Shown in pieces: positions 27,115 to 36,447 of a stretch of DNA of 39,120 nt. The first letter of the stretch is position 1. The number at the start of each line of letters is the position of its first letter. The translations under genes and the position numbers were made by a program. Where the stretch lies: assembly GCA_964620485.1 (NCBI GenBank), contig CAZUGU010000006.1, positions 1-39,120 on the forward strand, read 5' to 3'. The DNA is from CAZTUH01 sp964620485. GTDB lineage: Bacteria > Pseudomonadota > Gammaproteobacteria > Burkholderiales > Burkholderiaceae_B. Below the pieces are notes generated by a model, which worked only from the letters and a program-made list of their open reading frames with translations, ran no database searches and had not been told where the DNA came from.

Positions 27115-28071
27115 ATGATAAATGGAAAGAATTCTATGCAAGATCAATATGAAAAAAAAATAACATGGCTTACTCGATTAAAAAATGGATTACTTAATAC
27201 TGGACAAAAATTAAATAAATTATTTCTAGTTGAAAAGGTAAACGAAAGTTTATTTGAAGAATTAGAATCAGCACTTATAATGGCTGATACAGGACCAATA
27301 GCTACTGAAAAATTAATGACTGAATTACGCTTAAAAATAAAAAAAGCAAAAATTGAAAATCCTATTCAAGTAAAAGAAATTTTACGAACTCTATTATTGA
27401 ATAGATTATGTGCTTTGGAAAAAAAATTTAATCTGAAAAATTCTAAGCCTTTAGTTATTATGTTTGTTGGCGTTAATGGAGTTGGAAAAACTACATCAAT
27501 AGGAAAATTAGCTCATATATTTCAAAAGAAAAATGCGAGTGTTTTACTTGCTGCTGCTGATACATTTCGAATAGCTGCTTATGAGCAGCTATTCGAATGG
27601 GGAAAGCGTAACAAAATCGAAGTATTTACACAAAATTCTACCAAGGATCCCGCATCTCTAGCTTTTAATGCTGTAAGAATCGCAAAAGATTGCGATAAAA
27701 AGATAGTCATGATAGATACAGCCGGTCGTTTACCTACACAACTTCATTTAATGGAAGAATTAAAAAAAATTAAACGAGTTGTTTCAAAAATTGATGTAAC
27801 TGCACCTCATGAAATTATTTTAGTAGTTGATGGCAATATGGGTCAAAATACTCTAGCCCATATTCGAGCTTTTGATACTATTTTGGGATTGACCGGCTTG
27901 ATTATTACAAAACTTGATGGAACAGCTAAAGGTGGTATTCTTACAAGTGTTTCTGTCAGTAATAATAGTACAAGACCCATTCCAGTATATTGGATAGGAG
28001 TAGGTGAAAATTTAGATGATTTACAACCATTTGTAGCTAAAGAATTTGTTAATGCTATTTTAATGAATTAA
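27115..28071 (+). CDS. ftsY: Signal recognition particle receptor FtsY
   Basis: SRP GTPase that docks ribosome-SRP complexes at the inner membrane for co-translational insertion. The 318 residues comprise the N domain (SLFEELESALIMADTG) and the G domain with GVNGVGKTTSIGKLA near residue 118-132, DTFRIAAYEQL near 148, DTAGRLPTQ near 201, and TKLDGTAKGG near 264. The long acidic A domain found in E. coli is essentially missing, so membrane contact would rely on the short N-terminal helix (WLTRLKNGLLNTG), as in other compact FtsY proteins. Start at the ATG of MINGKNSM; an internal ATG (MQDQY) is possible. Confidence 0.96.
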   Translation: MINGKNSMQDQYEKKITWLTRLKNGLLNTGQKLNKLFLVEKVNESLFEELESALIMADTGPIATEKLMTELRLKIKKAKIENPIQVKEILRTLLLNRLCALEKKFNLKNSKPLVIMFVGVNGVGKTTSIGKLAHIFQKKNASVLLAAADTFRIAAYEQLFEWGKRNKIEVFTQNSTKDPASLAFNAVRIAKDCDKKIVMIDTAGRLPTQLHLMEELKKIKRVVSKIDVTAPHEIILVVDGNMGQNTLAHIRAFDTILGLTGLIITKLDGTAKGGILTSVSVSNNSTRPIPVYWIGVGENLDDLQPFVAKEFVNAILMN

Positions 28072-28176
28072 TTTTCAAAATAGAATAAGAGTGTTTAACA
28101 TTAGATTAATAAAAATTTTTAAAAACAAATATTTAATATTTAATACATTTTTTAAAAATTTGTAATTTCCCTTAAT

Positions 28177-29301
28177 ATGAAATTAGAAACACCTAATATT
28201 TCAACAATTTTAGAAATTGTAACTGAATTACAAGCTGGTAAGATTATTATTCTGCTTGATGAAGAAGATCGTGAAAATGAAGGTGATCTAGTTATAGCTG
28301 CAGATTTTATTACACCTGAAGCAATTAATTTTATGGTTACAAATGGTCGAGGTCTAGTGTGTCTAACTTTGACTGAGGAGCGTTGCTCACAAATTGGTCT
28401 TCTACCAATAGCAAGTTTTAATAATAAAAATACGCGTTATGGTACTAATTTTACTCAATCTATTGACGCTGCAAATGGTATAAGTACAGGTGTTTCTGCT
28501 GCTGATCGTTCACATACGATTCGAACAGCTGTATCTAGTAATACTAAACCTAATGATTTAATACAACCAGGTCATGTCTTCCCTGTTCAAGCCTTATCAG
28601 GAGGTGTATTAATTCGAGCTGGTCATACTGAAGCAGGGTGTGATTTAACTGCTATAGCAGGATTAAATCCTGCAGCAGTTATTTGTGAAATATTAAAATC
28701 AGATGGGACTATGGCCCGTCGATCAGATTTAATAAAATTCTCTAAATACCATAAATTAAAAATAGGTACAATTTCTGATTTAATTCAATATCGTATTGAA
28801 CATGAATCAATTATAAATAGAATGGGCCAGCATTCGGTACAAACTGTTTGGGGTACATTTCTCGTATTTGCTTATCAGGACATTGTTACCAATTCAGCAC
28901 ATTTAGCTCTTGTTCATGGTAATATTGACCCCATACATGAAACATTGGTTTGGATATATGAACCATCTTCTTTATTGGATATTTTAGATATAAAAAGCAA
29001 TCAACAGAACAATTGGAGTATTCATCAGGCATTAAAGACTATTATATCGAAACCTGCTGGAATTCTTATATTGATAAATTGTCAATTGTCTGCTAATCAG
29101 TTATTCAAACAATTTATAAATAGAGACATAGGATTACAATATATTCCAAAAGGATTAAATGAACCTGATAATTTACGCACTTCTGGAATAGAAACTCAAA
29201 TTTTAAGAGATTTAAAAGTTAACAAGATAAGGTTACTTACTCATTCACGTAAAATTTTAAATATACCAGAACTAAAACACTCATATAATAAAAATCTATG
29301 A
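28177..29301 (+). CDS. ribBA: RibBA-type fusion: active DHBP synthase domain plus degenerate GTP cyclohydrolase II domain
   Basis: The N-terminal half is 3,4-dihydroxy-2-butanone-4-phosphate synthase (RibB), which turns ribulose-5-phosphate into the four-carbon unit of riboflavin. Its motifs are complete: DEEDRENEGDL near residues 28-38, NGRGLVCL near 56, GHVFPVQALSGGVLIRAGHTEA near 131-152, and AVICEILKSDGTMARRSDL. The C-terminal half (from about 207) aligns with GTP cyclohydrolase II by HLALVHGNI, but the zinc site pattern (CLTGDVF with RCDCG) is absent; the region reads VWIYEPSSLLDILDI. Such RibA-like tails without zinc ligands are known in betaproteobacteria that carry a separate ribA. 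The 3' end overlaps ribH by four bases (ATGA). Confidence 0.93.
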   Translation: MKLETPNISTILEIVTELQAGKIIILLDEEDRENEGDLVIAADFITPEAINFMVTNGRGLVCLTLTEERCSQIGLLPIASFNNKNTRYGTNFTQSIDAANGISTGVSAADRSHTIRTAVSSNTKPNDLIQPGHVFPVQALSGGVLIRAGHTEAGCDLTAIAGLNPAAVICEILKSDGTMARRSDLIKFSKYHKLKIGTISDLIQYRIEHESIINRMGQHSVQTVWGTFLVFAYQDIVTNSAHLALVHGNIDPIHETLVWIYEPSSLLDILDIKSNQQNNWSIHQALKTIISKPAGILILINCQLSANQLFKQFINRDIGLQYIPKGLNEPDNLRTSGIETQILRDLKVNKIRLLTHSRKILNIPELKHSYNKNL

Positions 29302-29759
29302 ATACATATATTTCATTTCCTAATTTTAATGGAAATGGACTCCATATCGGTATTGTATATACTCGATTTAATGAAAAAATTGGAAAAATGGAACTAGAAT
29401 CTTGTTTAGATGAATTAAATAAGTTAAGTGTAAATAAGTTTGATATTTCTATTACGAGCGTTCCAGGAGCATTAGAGATAGGTATTGCTTTATCACACAT
29501 GATTAAAACATCAAAATATGATGCTTTAATTGCTCTTGGTGCTGTTGTTCGTGGTGAAACATATCATTTCGAGATTGTTAGCAATGAAGTTGCATCCGTT
29601 ATTTCTAATATTATCCTGAAGACAGGTATTCCAATTGCTAATGGAGTATTGACCGTTGATACTAATAGACAGGGTATAGCTCGTGCCTTTGATAAAGGAT
29701 GTACTTGTGCAAAAGTTGCTGTAGAAATGGCAAATTTTATTAAAAAATTTGGTAAATAG
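29298..29759 (+). CDS. ribH: 6,7-dimethyl-8-ribityllumazine synthase
   Basis: Joins the RibB product with 5-amino-6-ribitylamino-uracil to form lumazine, the penultimate step of riboflavin synthesis. The 153-residue product shows the substrate-binding VYTRFNEKI, SVPGALEIGIAL near residues 54-65, and the catalytic block GAVVRGETYHFEIVSNEV near 81-98, with the His that acts as general acid/base. GVLTVDTNRQ follows. The start ATG overlaps the ribBA stop by four bases, implying coupled translation and roughly matched output of the two enzymes. Confidence 0.97.
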   Translation: MNTYISFPNFNGNGLHIGIVYTRFNEKIGKMELESCLDELNKLSVNKFDISITSVPGALEIGIALSHMIKTSKYDALIALGAVVRGETYHFEIVSNEVASVISNIILKTGIPIANGVLTVDTNRQGIARAFDKGCTCAKVAVEMANFIKKFGK

Positions 29760-29808
29760 ATATATTGTATAAATGATACACGATAAAAATATCATATAGG
29801 TTGAAAAA

Positions 29809-30258
29809 TTGGAAAAAATTTCTAAAAAATTTCAAATTTCTCGTCGTTTAGCACGTAAATTTGCTTTGCAAGGCATTTATATGTGGTTGCTAAACAATAG
29901 ATTTTCTGAAAAGAAAAATATACTTGAAATCACTGTTCACTTATATGAAAATAATGATTTTTCCCAAGCTGATATTTACTGGTTTAGAACTATATTTTAT
30001 GGTGTTTTACATAAACATGCGGTATTGCATGAATATTTCATTCCATATATTAATCGTTGTTTAGAAGAATTATCACCTGTAGAGCATTCTATCCTATTAA
30101 TAGGGAGCTACGAGTTGATTTATCATTATGAAATTCCATATAAAGTTGCTATTAATGAAGCAGTTGAATTAGCTAAGATATTCGCTGGAACAGATGGATT
30201 TAAATTTATAAATAGCGTATTAGATAAATTAGCAATGAGTGTTCGAGTGATTAAATGA
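29809..30258 (+). CDS. nusB: Transcription antitermination factor NusB
   Basis: RNA-binding factor that pairs with NusE (S10) on boxA to allow antitermination in rRNA operons. The 149-residue all-helical product begins with SRRLARKFALQGIYMWL, the NusB N-terminal signature, and ends with the conserved block YKVAINEAVELAKIFAGTDGFKFINSVLDKLA. The best start is a TTG at 29809 with AGG eight bases upstream; no suitable ATG lies near. It follows ribH by 49 bases, the usual order in this group of bacteria, and precedes the broken thiL. Confidence 0.94.
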   Translation: MEKISKKFQISRRLARKFALQGIYMWLLNNRFSEKKNILEITVHLYENNDFSQADIYWFRTIFYGVLHKHAVLHEYFIPYINRCLEELSPVEHSILLIGSYELIYHYEIPYKVAINEAVELAKIFAGTDGFKFINSVLDKLAMSVRVIK

Positions 30259-30325
30259 TATTCATAATGAATTGATATATCATCATATGTGCAAATTTAA
30301 TTATTGATGTTTAACTAAATTTTTA

Positions 30326-31300
30326 TGAAATTAGAACTTGATCTTATTGCACAATACTTCTCAAAGTATACATTTAATAAAATAATAATGATTTAAATTT
30401 TAATTATGATGATTTTGCTTTATTTTCTTATACATTTAGGTAAAAATATTACAATTAGTATTGATTTCTTAATAGAAAGTTGTCACTTATTTTCTAATGT
30501 TGATCCGATTCCTTTGAGTCATAAAGCTCTGATAGTTAATCTATTTGATTTAGTTGCTATGAGACAGAAGCAATAGATAATGCCGATTAATTTTAGCTTT
30601 ATTTTATATTAATAAAAACTGATTAAAAGAGTTTTAAAGAATTTTTATTTTAACTGTTGCAGATTAAGTTAATTAATGAAGATATAATTCGAATTTGACA
30701 AGAATTTAACTATTAATGTAACTATTTTTGGTTCGTTTATTCCTCAAAAAGTATTAAAGAGAAATGAAGCTAGAATTGGTGATAAAATTTGGTTTTCTTG
30801 TTTTTTTGAGTGAAGCAGATATTGCTTATCGATTGATTACAGTTCTAATACCCTCAAGATAAATTATGGTTAGAAATAACAGAAGAGCTTTGGAATATGA
30901 TTACAGGCATGTTTAAATTTAGGATAAATTCTGGCAGAAGAAATAATTACAAATTCTGCTATGAATATTTTAAATGAATTGTTACATGATTTTTGGATCA
31001 AATCATGTTGTAATCTGTTTAAACTATGAAACTATCTCAATAGCATCCATTCTAAATGAATTACCTGATATAATCGCAGAAGAATCTGTTTTAGGTAAGG
31101 GTAATATTTACAAATTATGTTTTTATTGCATCACTTTTAAACAAAAAATCGTATCTTTAATATATCTTCTCAAGAAATAAGTATCTCGATTAGTTTAATT
31201 GGAAATATTACATCTGAAATAAATTATTTAAAATGATTTGATTCTAACGGCCAGTTATTCAAAAAATTATCAAATGGGGTTCGATCATTTTTCTATATAG
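30326..31300 (+). pseudogene. thiL: Decayed thiamine-monophosphate kinase (ThiL)
   Basis: ThiL phosphorylates thiamine monophosphate to thiamine diphosphate. The remnant starts at an ATG with MKLELDLIAQYFSKYTF, matching the family opening, and ends at a TAG after GFDHFSI, the usual ThiL C-terminus. The 975-base span equals an intact gene of about 325 codons. In between, shifting frames give VDPIPLSHKALIVNLFDLVAM, ILNELLHDFW and IYKLCF (the former GGDDYELCF), interrupted by many stops and frameshifts. The first metal/ATP motif (GDDCA) is reduced to a fragment. Gene position between nusB and pgpA is exactly that of thiL in relatives, which supports the call. Confidence 0.88.
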
Positions 31301-31346
31301 AAAATATATATTCTCGATAATCAATTCAATTAAAAAATCTTCATAT

Positions 31347-31862
31347 TTGCAAGAACGCTCTCATGTAAATTTCCCGAAAATTTCCTGGGTATTTTATAAT
31401 TTTGAACGTTTGTTAGCATTTGGTTTTGGAAGTGGATTAATTCGATTAATGCCAGGAACATGCGGGACTCTTTTTGCTTGGTTTATTTGGTTTCTGGTTA
31501 TCTCATTAATTCCAACTACTTGGATTAGTATCCTGTTAATTTTTAGTTTTATTTATGGTTGTAAAATTTGTCAGGACGTTTCTAATGCTTTACAGACTGT
31601 AGATCATATAGGAATAGTTTGGGATGAAATGGTATCTTTTTGGATTGTTCTTCATCTTATACAAGATAATTTCATTTTCCATATTATTGGTTTCTTTCTA
31701 TTTAGACTATTTGATTCTGTAAAACCTCAACCGATTAAATTCTTTGACAAGAATATAAAAACAGGTTTTGGGATTATGTTAGATGACTTATTAGCTGCTT
31801 TGTATAGCATAATGATTATTCATTTTATTAATTATTTATATAAATTAGTTAGTAATCTTTAA
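31347..31862 (+). CDS. pgpA: Phosphatidylglycerophosphatase A
   Basis: Membrane phosphatase that removes phosphate from phosphatidylglycerophosphate to give phosphatidylglycerol. The 171-residue product has the PgpA pattern: FGSGLIRLMPGTCGTLFAW near residues 27-45, HIGIVWDEMVSFW near 88-100 with the acidic metal ligands, FLFRLFDSVKPQPIKFFD, and GIMLDDLLAALYS. The start is a TTG about 47 bases after the end of the thiL remnant; no strong ribosome binding site is visible and translation may formerly have been coupled to thiL. Convergent with pyrF. Confidence 0.92.
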   Translation: MQERSHVNFPKISWVFYNFERLLAFGFGSGLIRLMPGTCGTLFAWFIWFLVISLIPTTWISILLIFSFIYGCKICQDVSNALQTVDHIGIVWDEMVSFWIVLHLIQDNFIFHIIGFFLFRLFDSVKPQPIKFFDKNIKTGFGIMLDDLLAALYSIMIIHFINYLYKLVSNL

Positions 31863-31926
31863 TAAGAATTAATAAATTAGAATGAATCTTTCAACTAATT
31901 ATCATAATGATGGCAAAGTTTTAAAT

Positions 31927-32766
31927 TTATACATTTGTATTTTTTAAATATCTTATTGAATTAATTTTATCTCGTAGTTTTAATGCTGATTTAGAAACTA
32001 TATCGCGCCAATTTTTACCATTACTAGCATATAAAATCGATCTTGAAGAATTAATCATAATTCCAGATCCAAAAGAATTAATACCAGCAGTGACTGTTGA
32101 AAATATATCTCCACCTTGTGTACCAATACCGGGTATGAGTAATGGTATTTTATTACCTATCTTTTCTCGTACAATTGCCAATTCATTTGAATATGTCGCT
32201 CCAATAACTAATCCACATTGCTCAGTAATATTCCAATGATTAGCAACTAAGTCTGCAATATAGAGATATAATGGATCACCATTTTTTATTCTTAAATGTT
32301 GTAAATCTTTTCCACTAAAATTTGATGTTAAGCATAATACCATAACACCACGGTCTTCCCAAGAAAAATAGGGTTCTATTGAATCGAATCCCATATATGG
32401 ATTAACAGTTACAGCATGTGCTTGATATCTTTCAAAAGCTTCATAAGCATAATATTTAGCTGTTGAACTAATATCTCCTCGCTTTGAGTCTAATACAATA
32501 GGCAGATTAGGATATTTTTCACGAATATAGATACATAGTGCTTCTAATTGATTTTCAGCACGATATGCAGAAAAATATGCAATCTGTGGTTTAAAACTAC
32601 AAACGTATTTTGCAGTCAAATCCACAATTTCACGGCAAAATCTAAAAATTGAGTTTGATTTACCCTGAAATTCATAAGGAAATAAATTAGGATTCGGATC
32701 AAGTCCTATCTGTAATAAGGATTGATTAATTTTCCAGGCATGTTCAAGTTTTTGAATAAATTTCAT
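31927..32766 (-). CDS. pyrF: Orotidine 5'-phosphate decarboxylase (PyrF, subfamily 2)
   Basis: Final step of UMP synthesis. The start is set at the ATG of MKFIQKLEHAWKINQSLL, which matches the family N-terminus and gives 279 residues; the open frame continues 17 codons upstream to 32817 without family-like sequence. Motifs: LLQIGLDPNPNLFP near residue 18-31, PIVLDSKRGDISSTA near 84-98, which has the catalytic Asp-Lys-Asp of the longer subfamily, and VTVNPYMGFDSIEP. The C-terminal phosphate-binding region reads LIPGIGTQGGD. It lies 55 bases downstream of spoT on the same strand and may share its transcript. Confidence 0.95.
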   Translation of the reverse strand: MKFIQKLEHAWKINQSLLQIGLDPNPNLFPYEFQGKSNSIFRFCREIVDLTAKYVCSFKPQIAYFSAYRAENQLEALCIYIREKYPNLPIVLDSKRGDISSTAKYYAYEAFERYQAHAVTVNPYMGFDSIEPYFSWEDRGVMVLCLTSNFSGKDLQHLRIKNGDPLYLYIADLVANHWNITEQCGLVIGATYSNELAIVREKIGNKIPLLIPGIGTQGGDIFSTVTAGINSFGSGIMINSSRSILYASNGKNWRDIVSKSALKLRDKINSIRYLKNTNV

Positions 32767-32821
32767 AAATGACTTTAGAATCCTCAGTAATTTTGACATT
32801 AACGACTCATAAATCAAGATT

Positions 32822-34978
32822 CTATTTCTTAATTCGTGTAACTTTTTTTATTTGAGATATATGTCTTATTGATCGAATCACTTGGGCCAAATGCTTGCGG
32901 CTATCAACCTGTATTGTTAGATGCAATGATATCGTTGAGCCTGTATTATCATGCGTAGTGACTTGTATAATATTTGAATTTGCTGCAGTAATTTCAATAG
33001 CAAGCTTGCCCAATGTACCACGCTCATTAAGCATTATGATTTCTAATCTAGTGGAAAAGTGTTTTGCTGTTTCCAAACTCCATGCAACATCTATCCAATG
33101 TTCTGGTTCTCTATTTCTCTGTTTAATTGCTGTTACACAATCTATAGTATGCACAATTAAACCATGACCAAGTCTTATAATAGCAATAAGAGCATCGCCC
33201 GGTAATGGACCGCAACAATTAGCTAACTGTACTGCTTGTCCTTCATTTCCTTGAATTAAAATAGGAGCATTATGTGTAGCTGAAGCTAATTCATCAACTT
33301 TTTTTGCTGTAATAGCAACAAGTTGATTTTCTGGAATAAATCGTCTCGCTACAGCAGCTGGTAATCGTTTACCTAAACCAATATCAGCTAAAATCTCTTC
33401 GCGTGAACTAGCTCCTATACTACGAGCTAATTTTTTCCATATAGGATCACTAAGATGAGGCAGTATCAAGTGTTGTTGTTTTAAAGATTGTATTAGTAAT
33501 CGTTCACCAAAAGCAATAGATTCTTTGTATTTCTTAGTACGTAAATAGTGACGAATTTCAGATCTTGCTCGGCCAGATCTAGCATAATTTAACCATTGTG
33601 TATTAGGACAAGATTGATATGAAGTGATAATTTCTATCATATCGCCACTATTGAGCTCAGTGCTTAATGGTGAATATTCCCCATTAATTTTTGTGGCTAT
33701 GGTTTGATTTCCAATATCAGTATGAATAGCATATGCAAAGTCTATTGATGTAGCTCCTCTAGGCAATGAAACAATTCTACCACGTGGAGTAAAAACGTAA
33801 ATTGCATCAGGAAATAAATCAATTTTAATATGTTCTAAAAATTCTCTAGAATCTCCAGTTTGGTTTTGAATTTTTAGCAAAGATTGAAGCCATTGATGTG
33901 TATACTTCTGTAAATAGATCAAACTATTACTTGTATTTTTATATAACCAATGAGAAGCTACACCCTCCTCGGCAACACAATGCATATCATGCGTCCGAAA
34001 TTGAAATTCTACAGGCGCACCATATGGTCCAATTAAAGTTGTGTGTAAGGATTGATAACCATTAATTTTTGGTATTGCAATATAATCTTTAAATTTTCTT
34101 GGAATAGGTTGATACAATTGGTGCAAAAAACCCAATGCTAGATAACACTCTGGAAAAGTGTTTGTAATAATTCGGAGACCATAAATATCTAATACCTCAG
34201 AAAAAGTTTTTTTCTTTCTAAGCATTTTTAGATATATACTGTATAGAGTTTTTTCTCTGCCATTAATTTCTGCTTTAATTTCTGCAGTAATTAGTGTTTT
34301 TCTGACTGATTCAGTAATTTTGCTGATAACTTCTCTTCTATTTCCACGTGCAGATAAAACAGCTTTATATAAAACCCGATAACGATTGGGATATATTGCT
34401 GCAAAACACAGATCTTGCATTTCTCGAAATAGTAGATTTAATCCTAGTCGATGAGCAATAGGTGCATAAATTTCTAAAGTTTCTTTAGCAACACGGTAAC
34501 GCTTTTCAGAATTTACAGCATCTAATGTACGCATATTATGTAGACGGTCTGCCAATTTAATCAAAACTATTCGTACATCATGAGCCATAGCTAATAGCAT
34601 CTTTCGAAAATTTTCAGCTTGTTGCTCTTCTTTGGTTGCAAATTCTAATCGATCTAATTTTGATAATCCATCAACTAGTTCTGCTACCTCTAAGCCAAAT
34701 TGTTCTATTAATTCATACTTAATAATACCTTGATCTTCCATTACATCATGCAATAAAGCAGAACATAGAACATTAACATCTAATTTCCAACCTGCGCAAA
34801 TTTCTGCAACAGCAATTGGATGTGAAATATAAGGAAATCCACTAGAACGAAACTGTCCAAAATGAGATCGTTTTGCAAAATTATAAGCCTTTCTAATTTT
34901 AGAAATATCTTTAGTTTCTAAATAGGTATTGAGTATTTGAATTAGAGGATCTAACGATCCGACAAATGAATCCATCAT
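32822..34978 (-). CDS. spoT: Bifunctional (p)ppGpp synthetase/hydrolase SpoT
   Basis: Makes and degrades the alarmone (p)ppGpp. The hydrolase domain has the HD signature in SALLHDVMEDQG and ADRLHNMRTLD; the synthetase has DIYGLRII, FKDYIAIPKINGYQSLHTTLIG and VEFQFRTHDMHCVAEEG; a TGS domain (IYVFTPRGRIVSLPRGATSIDFAYA) and a C-terminal ACT domain follow. The loop that often reads RFKD is KFKD here, a conservative change. Length about 718 is normal. The start is placed at ATG 34978 (TTG at 34990 would add four residues); GGAA lies seven bases before the ATG. It follows rpoZ and gmk, the usual order in relatives. Keeping both catalytic halves in a shrinking genome implies that growth control is still in use. 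Confidence 0.96.
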   Translation of the reverse strand: MMDSFVGSLDPLIQILNTYLETKDISKIRKAYNFAKRSHFGQFRSSGFPYISHPIAVAEICAGWKLDVNVLCSALLHDVMEDQGIIKYELIEQFGLEVAELVDGLSKLDRLEFATKEEQQAENFRKMLLAMAHDVRIVLIKLADRLHNMRTLDAVNSEKRYRVAKETLEIYAPIAHRLGLNLLFREMQDLCFAAIYPNRYRVLYKAVLSARGNRREVISKITESVRKTLITAEIKAEINGREKTLYSIYLKMLRKKKTFSEVLDIYGLRIITNTFPECYLALGFLHQLYQPIPRKFKDYIAIPKINGYQSLHTTLIGPYGAPVEFQFRTHDMHCVAEEGVASHWLYKNTSNSLIYLQKYTHQWLQSLLKIQNQTGDSREFLEHIKIDLFPDAIYVFTPRGRIVSLPRGATSIDFAYAIHTDIGNQTIATKINGEYSPLSTELNSGDMIEIITSYQSCPNTQWLNYARSGRARSEIRHYLRTKKYKESIAFGERLLIQSLKQQHLILPHLSDPIWKKLARSIGASSREEILADIGLGKRLPAAVARRFIPENQLVAITAKKVDELASATHNAPILIQGNEGQAVQLANCCGPLPGDALIAIIRLGHGLIVHTIDCVTAIKQRNREPEHWIDVAWSLETAKHFSTRLEIIMLNERGTLGKLAIEITAANSNIIQVTTHDNTGSTISLHLTIQVDSRKHLAQVIRSIRHISQIKKVTRIKK

Positions 34979-35115
34979 ACTTGTTTCCAATTAAGATCAG
35001 AAAAGATGTAGTAAGTTCACTACCTATCTTACATTAGATTTTTACTGCTATAAATTCGATAGTACAATGAGAAATTAAAAGTATAAGTGTAAAAATAAAG
35101 CAAGATTAATAAAAT

Positions 35116-35319
35116 CTAGTAGGGCGCTTTATGAAGTATTTCCGTATCAATTAGTCCTTTAGAGATTTCACGTAAGGCTACAACAGTTGGCTTATTTTTA
35201 CTATCAATATGTGACATATGGCCTTGAGCTAATTCACGTGCACGATATGCCGCAACTAATGTTAGCTGAAATCTGTTAGGAATTTTTGTCAGGCAATCTT
35301 CAACAGTAATACGTGCCAT
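35116..35319 (-). CDS. rpoZ: RNA polymerase omega subunit
   Basis: Small subunit that stabilises the beta-prime subunit of RNA polymerase and contributes to one ppGpp site. The 67-residue product starts MARITVEDCLTKIPNRFQLTLVAAYRARELAQG (shown here only in outline: MARITVEDCL, NRFQL, AAYRARELAQG), the full omega signature, and ends KAPY. It lies between gmk and spoT on the same strand, the conserved gmk-rpoZ-spoT arrangement. Confidence 0.96.
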   Translation of the reverse strand: MARITVEDCLTKIPNRFQLTLVAAYRARELAQGHMSHIDSKNKPTVVALREISKGLIDTEILHKAPY

Positions 35320-35403
35320 ATATACTCCTATTACTACTATTTATATTTCTATATTCATATGAATTATTTTTCAATATAAAAGTATAAAAAATTATTTCAA
35401 AGA

Positions 35404-36024
35404 TTAAATACCAAGTTGTTTAAATATATAATTATTACGAGCTATTTGAGAATTCAATTGTAATCTGGATGCATTGATTATATGTATAAATTCTAGTAGT
35501 GCGGAATTAAAATTTTCGTTAATTATAACATATTCAAATTCATGTATATGAGATATCTCAATTTTTGCTTCAGATATTCGATTTTTTATAGTTGAGCTGC
35601 TATCTTTATTCCGTGTAATCAATCGATTTTCCAATTCTTTGATAGAAGGTGGTAGCACAAAAATTGTGAATGCTTTTGGATAATGTTTTTTGATCTGACG
35701 AGTACCTTGCCAGTCAATTTCTAAGATAATATCTTTACCATTTCTCATTGCATAATCAATGAAATTACGCGGTGTTCCATAAAAGTGATCATGGACTTTT
35801 GCCCATTCTAATAATGCCTTTTTTCTGATCATTTCTTTAAAATTATTGATAGATAAATAGTGATACTCTCTACCATCTTTTTCTCCCAAACGAGGTGGGC
35901 GAGTTGTACAAGATATAGAAAGTAAAATAGATGAATCATATTCCAATAATGATTTAATTAAACTCGATTTTCCTGCACCGCTAGGTGCAGTGATAATAAA
36001 AAGAGCTCCAGGATATTTTTTCAT
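35404..36024 (-). CDS. gmk: Guanylate kinase
   Basis: Converts GMP to GDP using ATP. The 206-residue product has the P-loop FIITAPSGAGKSSLIKSLL near residues 9-27, the GMP-binding SCTTRPPRLGEKDGREYHY near 39-57, and DIILEIDWQGTRQIKK near 95-110. First gene of the gmk-rpoZ-spoT group. yicC, which often precedes gmk in relatives, is not recognisable in the 420 bases upstream. The leader contains ATTGAAAGTT (36040-36049) and its reverse complement (36071-36080), which could fold just before the start codon. Confidence 0.97.
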   Translation of the reverse strand: MKKYPGALFIITAPSGAGKSSLIKSLLEYDSSILLSISCTTRPPRLGEKDGREYHYLSINNFKEMIRKKALLEWAKVHDHFYGTPRNFIDYAMRNGKDIILEIDWQGTRQIKKHYPKAFTIFVLPPSIKELENRLITRNKDSSSTIKNRISEAKIEISHIHEFEYVIINENFNSALLEFIHIINASRLQLNSQIARNNYIFKQLGI

Positions 36025-36082
36025 AATTTTTTTATAAAAATTGAAAGTTATTTAAATAATGTAAAGTAGAAACTTTCAATTT

Positions 36083-36115
36083 TTTGAATATTATTAATGC
36101 TTAATAATATTCAAA
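36083..36115. repeat. 15-bp perfect palindrome with 3-base loop
   Basis: TTTGAATATTATTAA (36083-36097), TGC, and the exact reverse complement (36101-36115). It is 59 bases upstream of the gmk start codon on the minus strand and about 330 bases downstream of tRNA-Leu(UAA), and could be a transcript end for the tRNA or a cruciform-prone site. Confidence 0.75.
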
Positions 36116-36351
36116 TTATAAATCCTAAGATTTATAGTCTTGTTTAATATAAATCTCTAATTCTATGATATATTGCTTTATGATTTATGCCATACTCATA
36201 TATAGAAGACATAGTGAAATACACTTAATTTTGATCAAAACGGCTAGATTTCTAAATCTTAGAATTGATAAATAAAATCTCTAATTTAGAATTGAAATAG
36301 AACAACAAGTAATTTAATCAATATTCATTAAATAATCAGATAATTCCTTTT

Positions 36352-36373
36352 CTATATCAGAACTATATCAGAA
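36352..36373. repeat. 11-nt perfect tandem duplication
   Basis: CTATATCAGAA is present twice head to tail between gmk and tRNA-Leu(UAA). Confidence 0.75.
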
Positions 36374-36447
36374 AAGATATCAATGATATCTAATAAAAAT
36401 TTAAGCATTGAATTTTAAGATTCTGAAGCTTATTTTGTATTAATTTA

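Larger units (their letters stand above)
36025..36447. other. Gene-free region upstream of gmk
   Basis: About 420 bases without a gene, in the place where relatives may have yicC. It contains a 10-bp inverted repeat in the gmk leader (36040-36080), a 15-bp perfect hairpin (36083-36115), and an 11-base tandem duplication CTATATCAGAA (36352-36373). Confidence 0.5.

Noticed and set aside
28072..28176. Possible FMN riboswitch before ribBA
   Set aside because: Only 105 AT-rich bases without the conserved multi-stem FMN element.
34000..34110. KFKD in place of RFKD in the SpoT synthetase loop as a sign of inactivation
   Set aside because: The change is conservative, probably occurs in other SpoT proteins, and all other catalytic motifs are intact.
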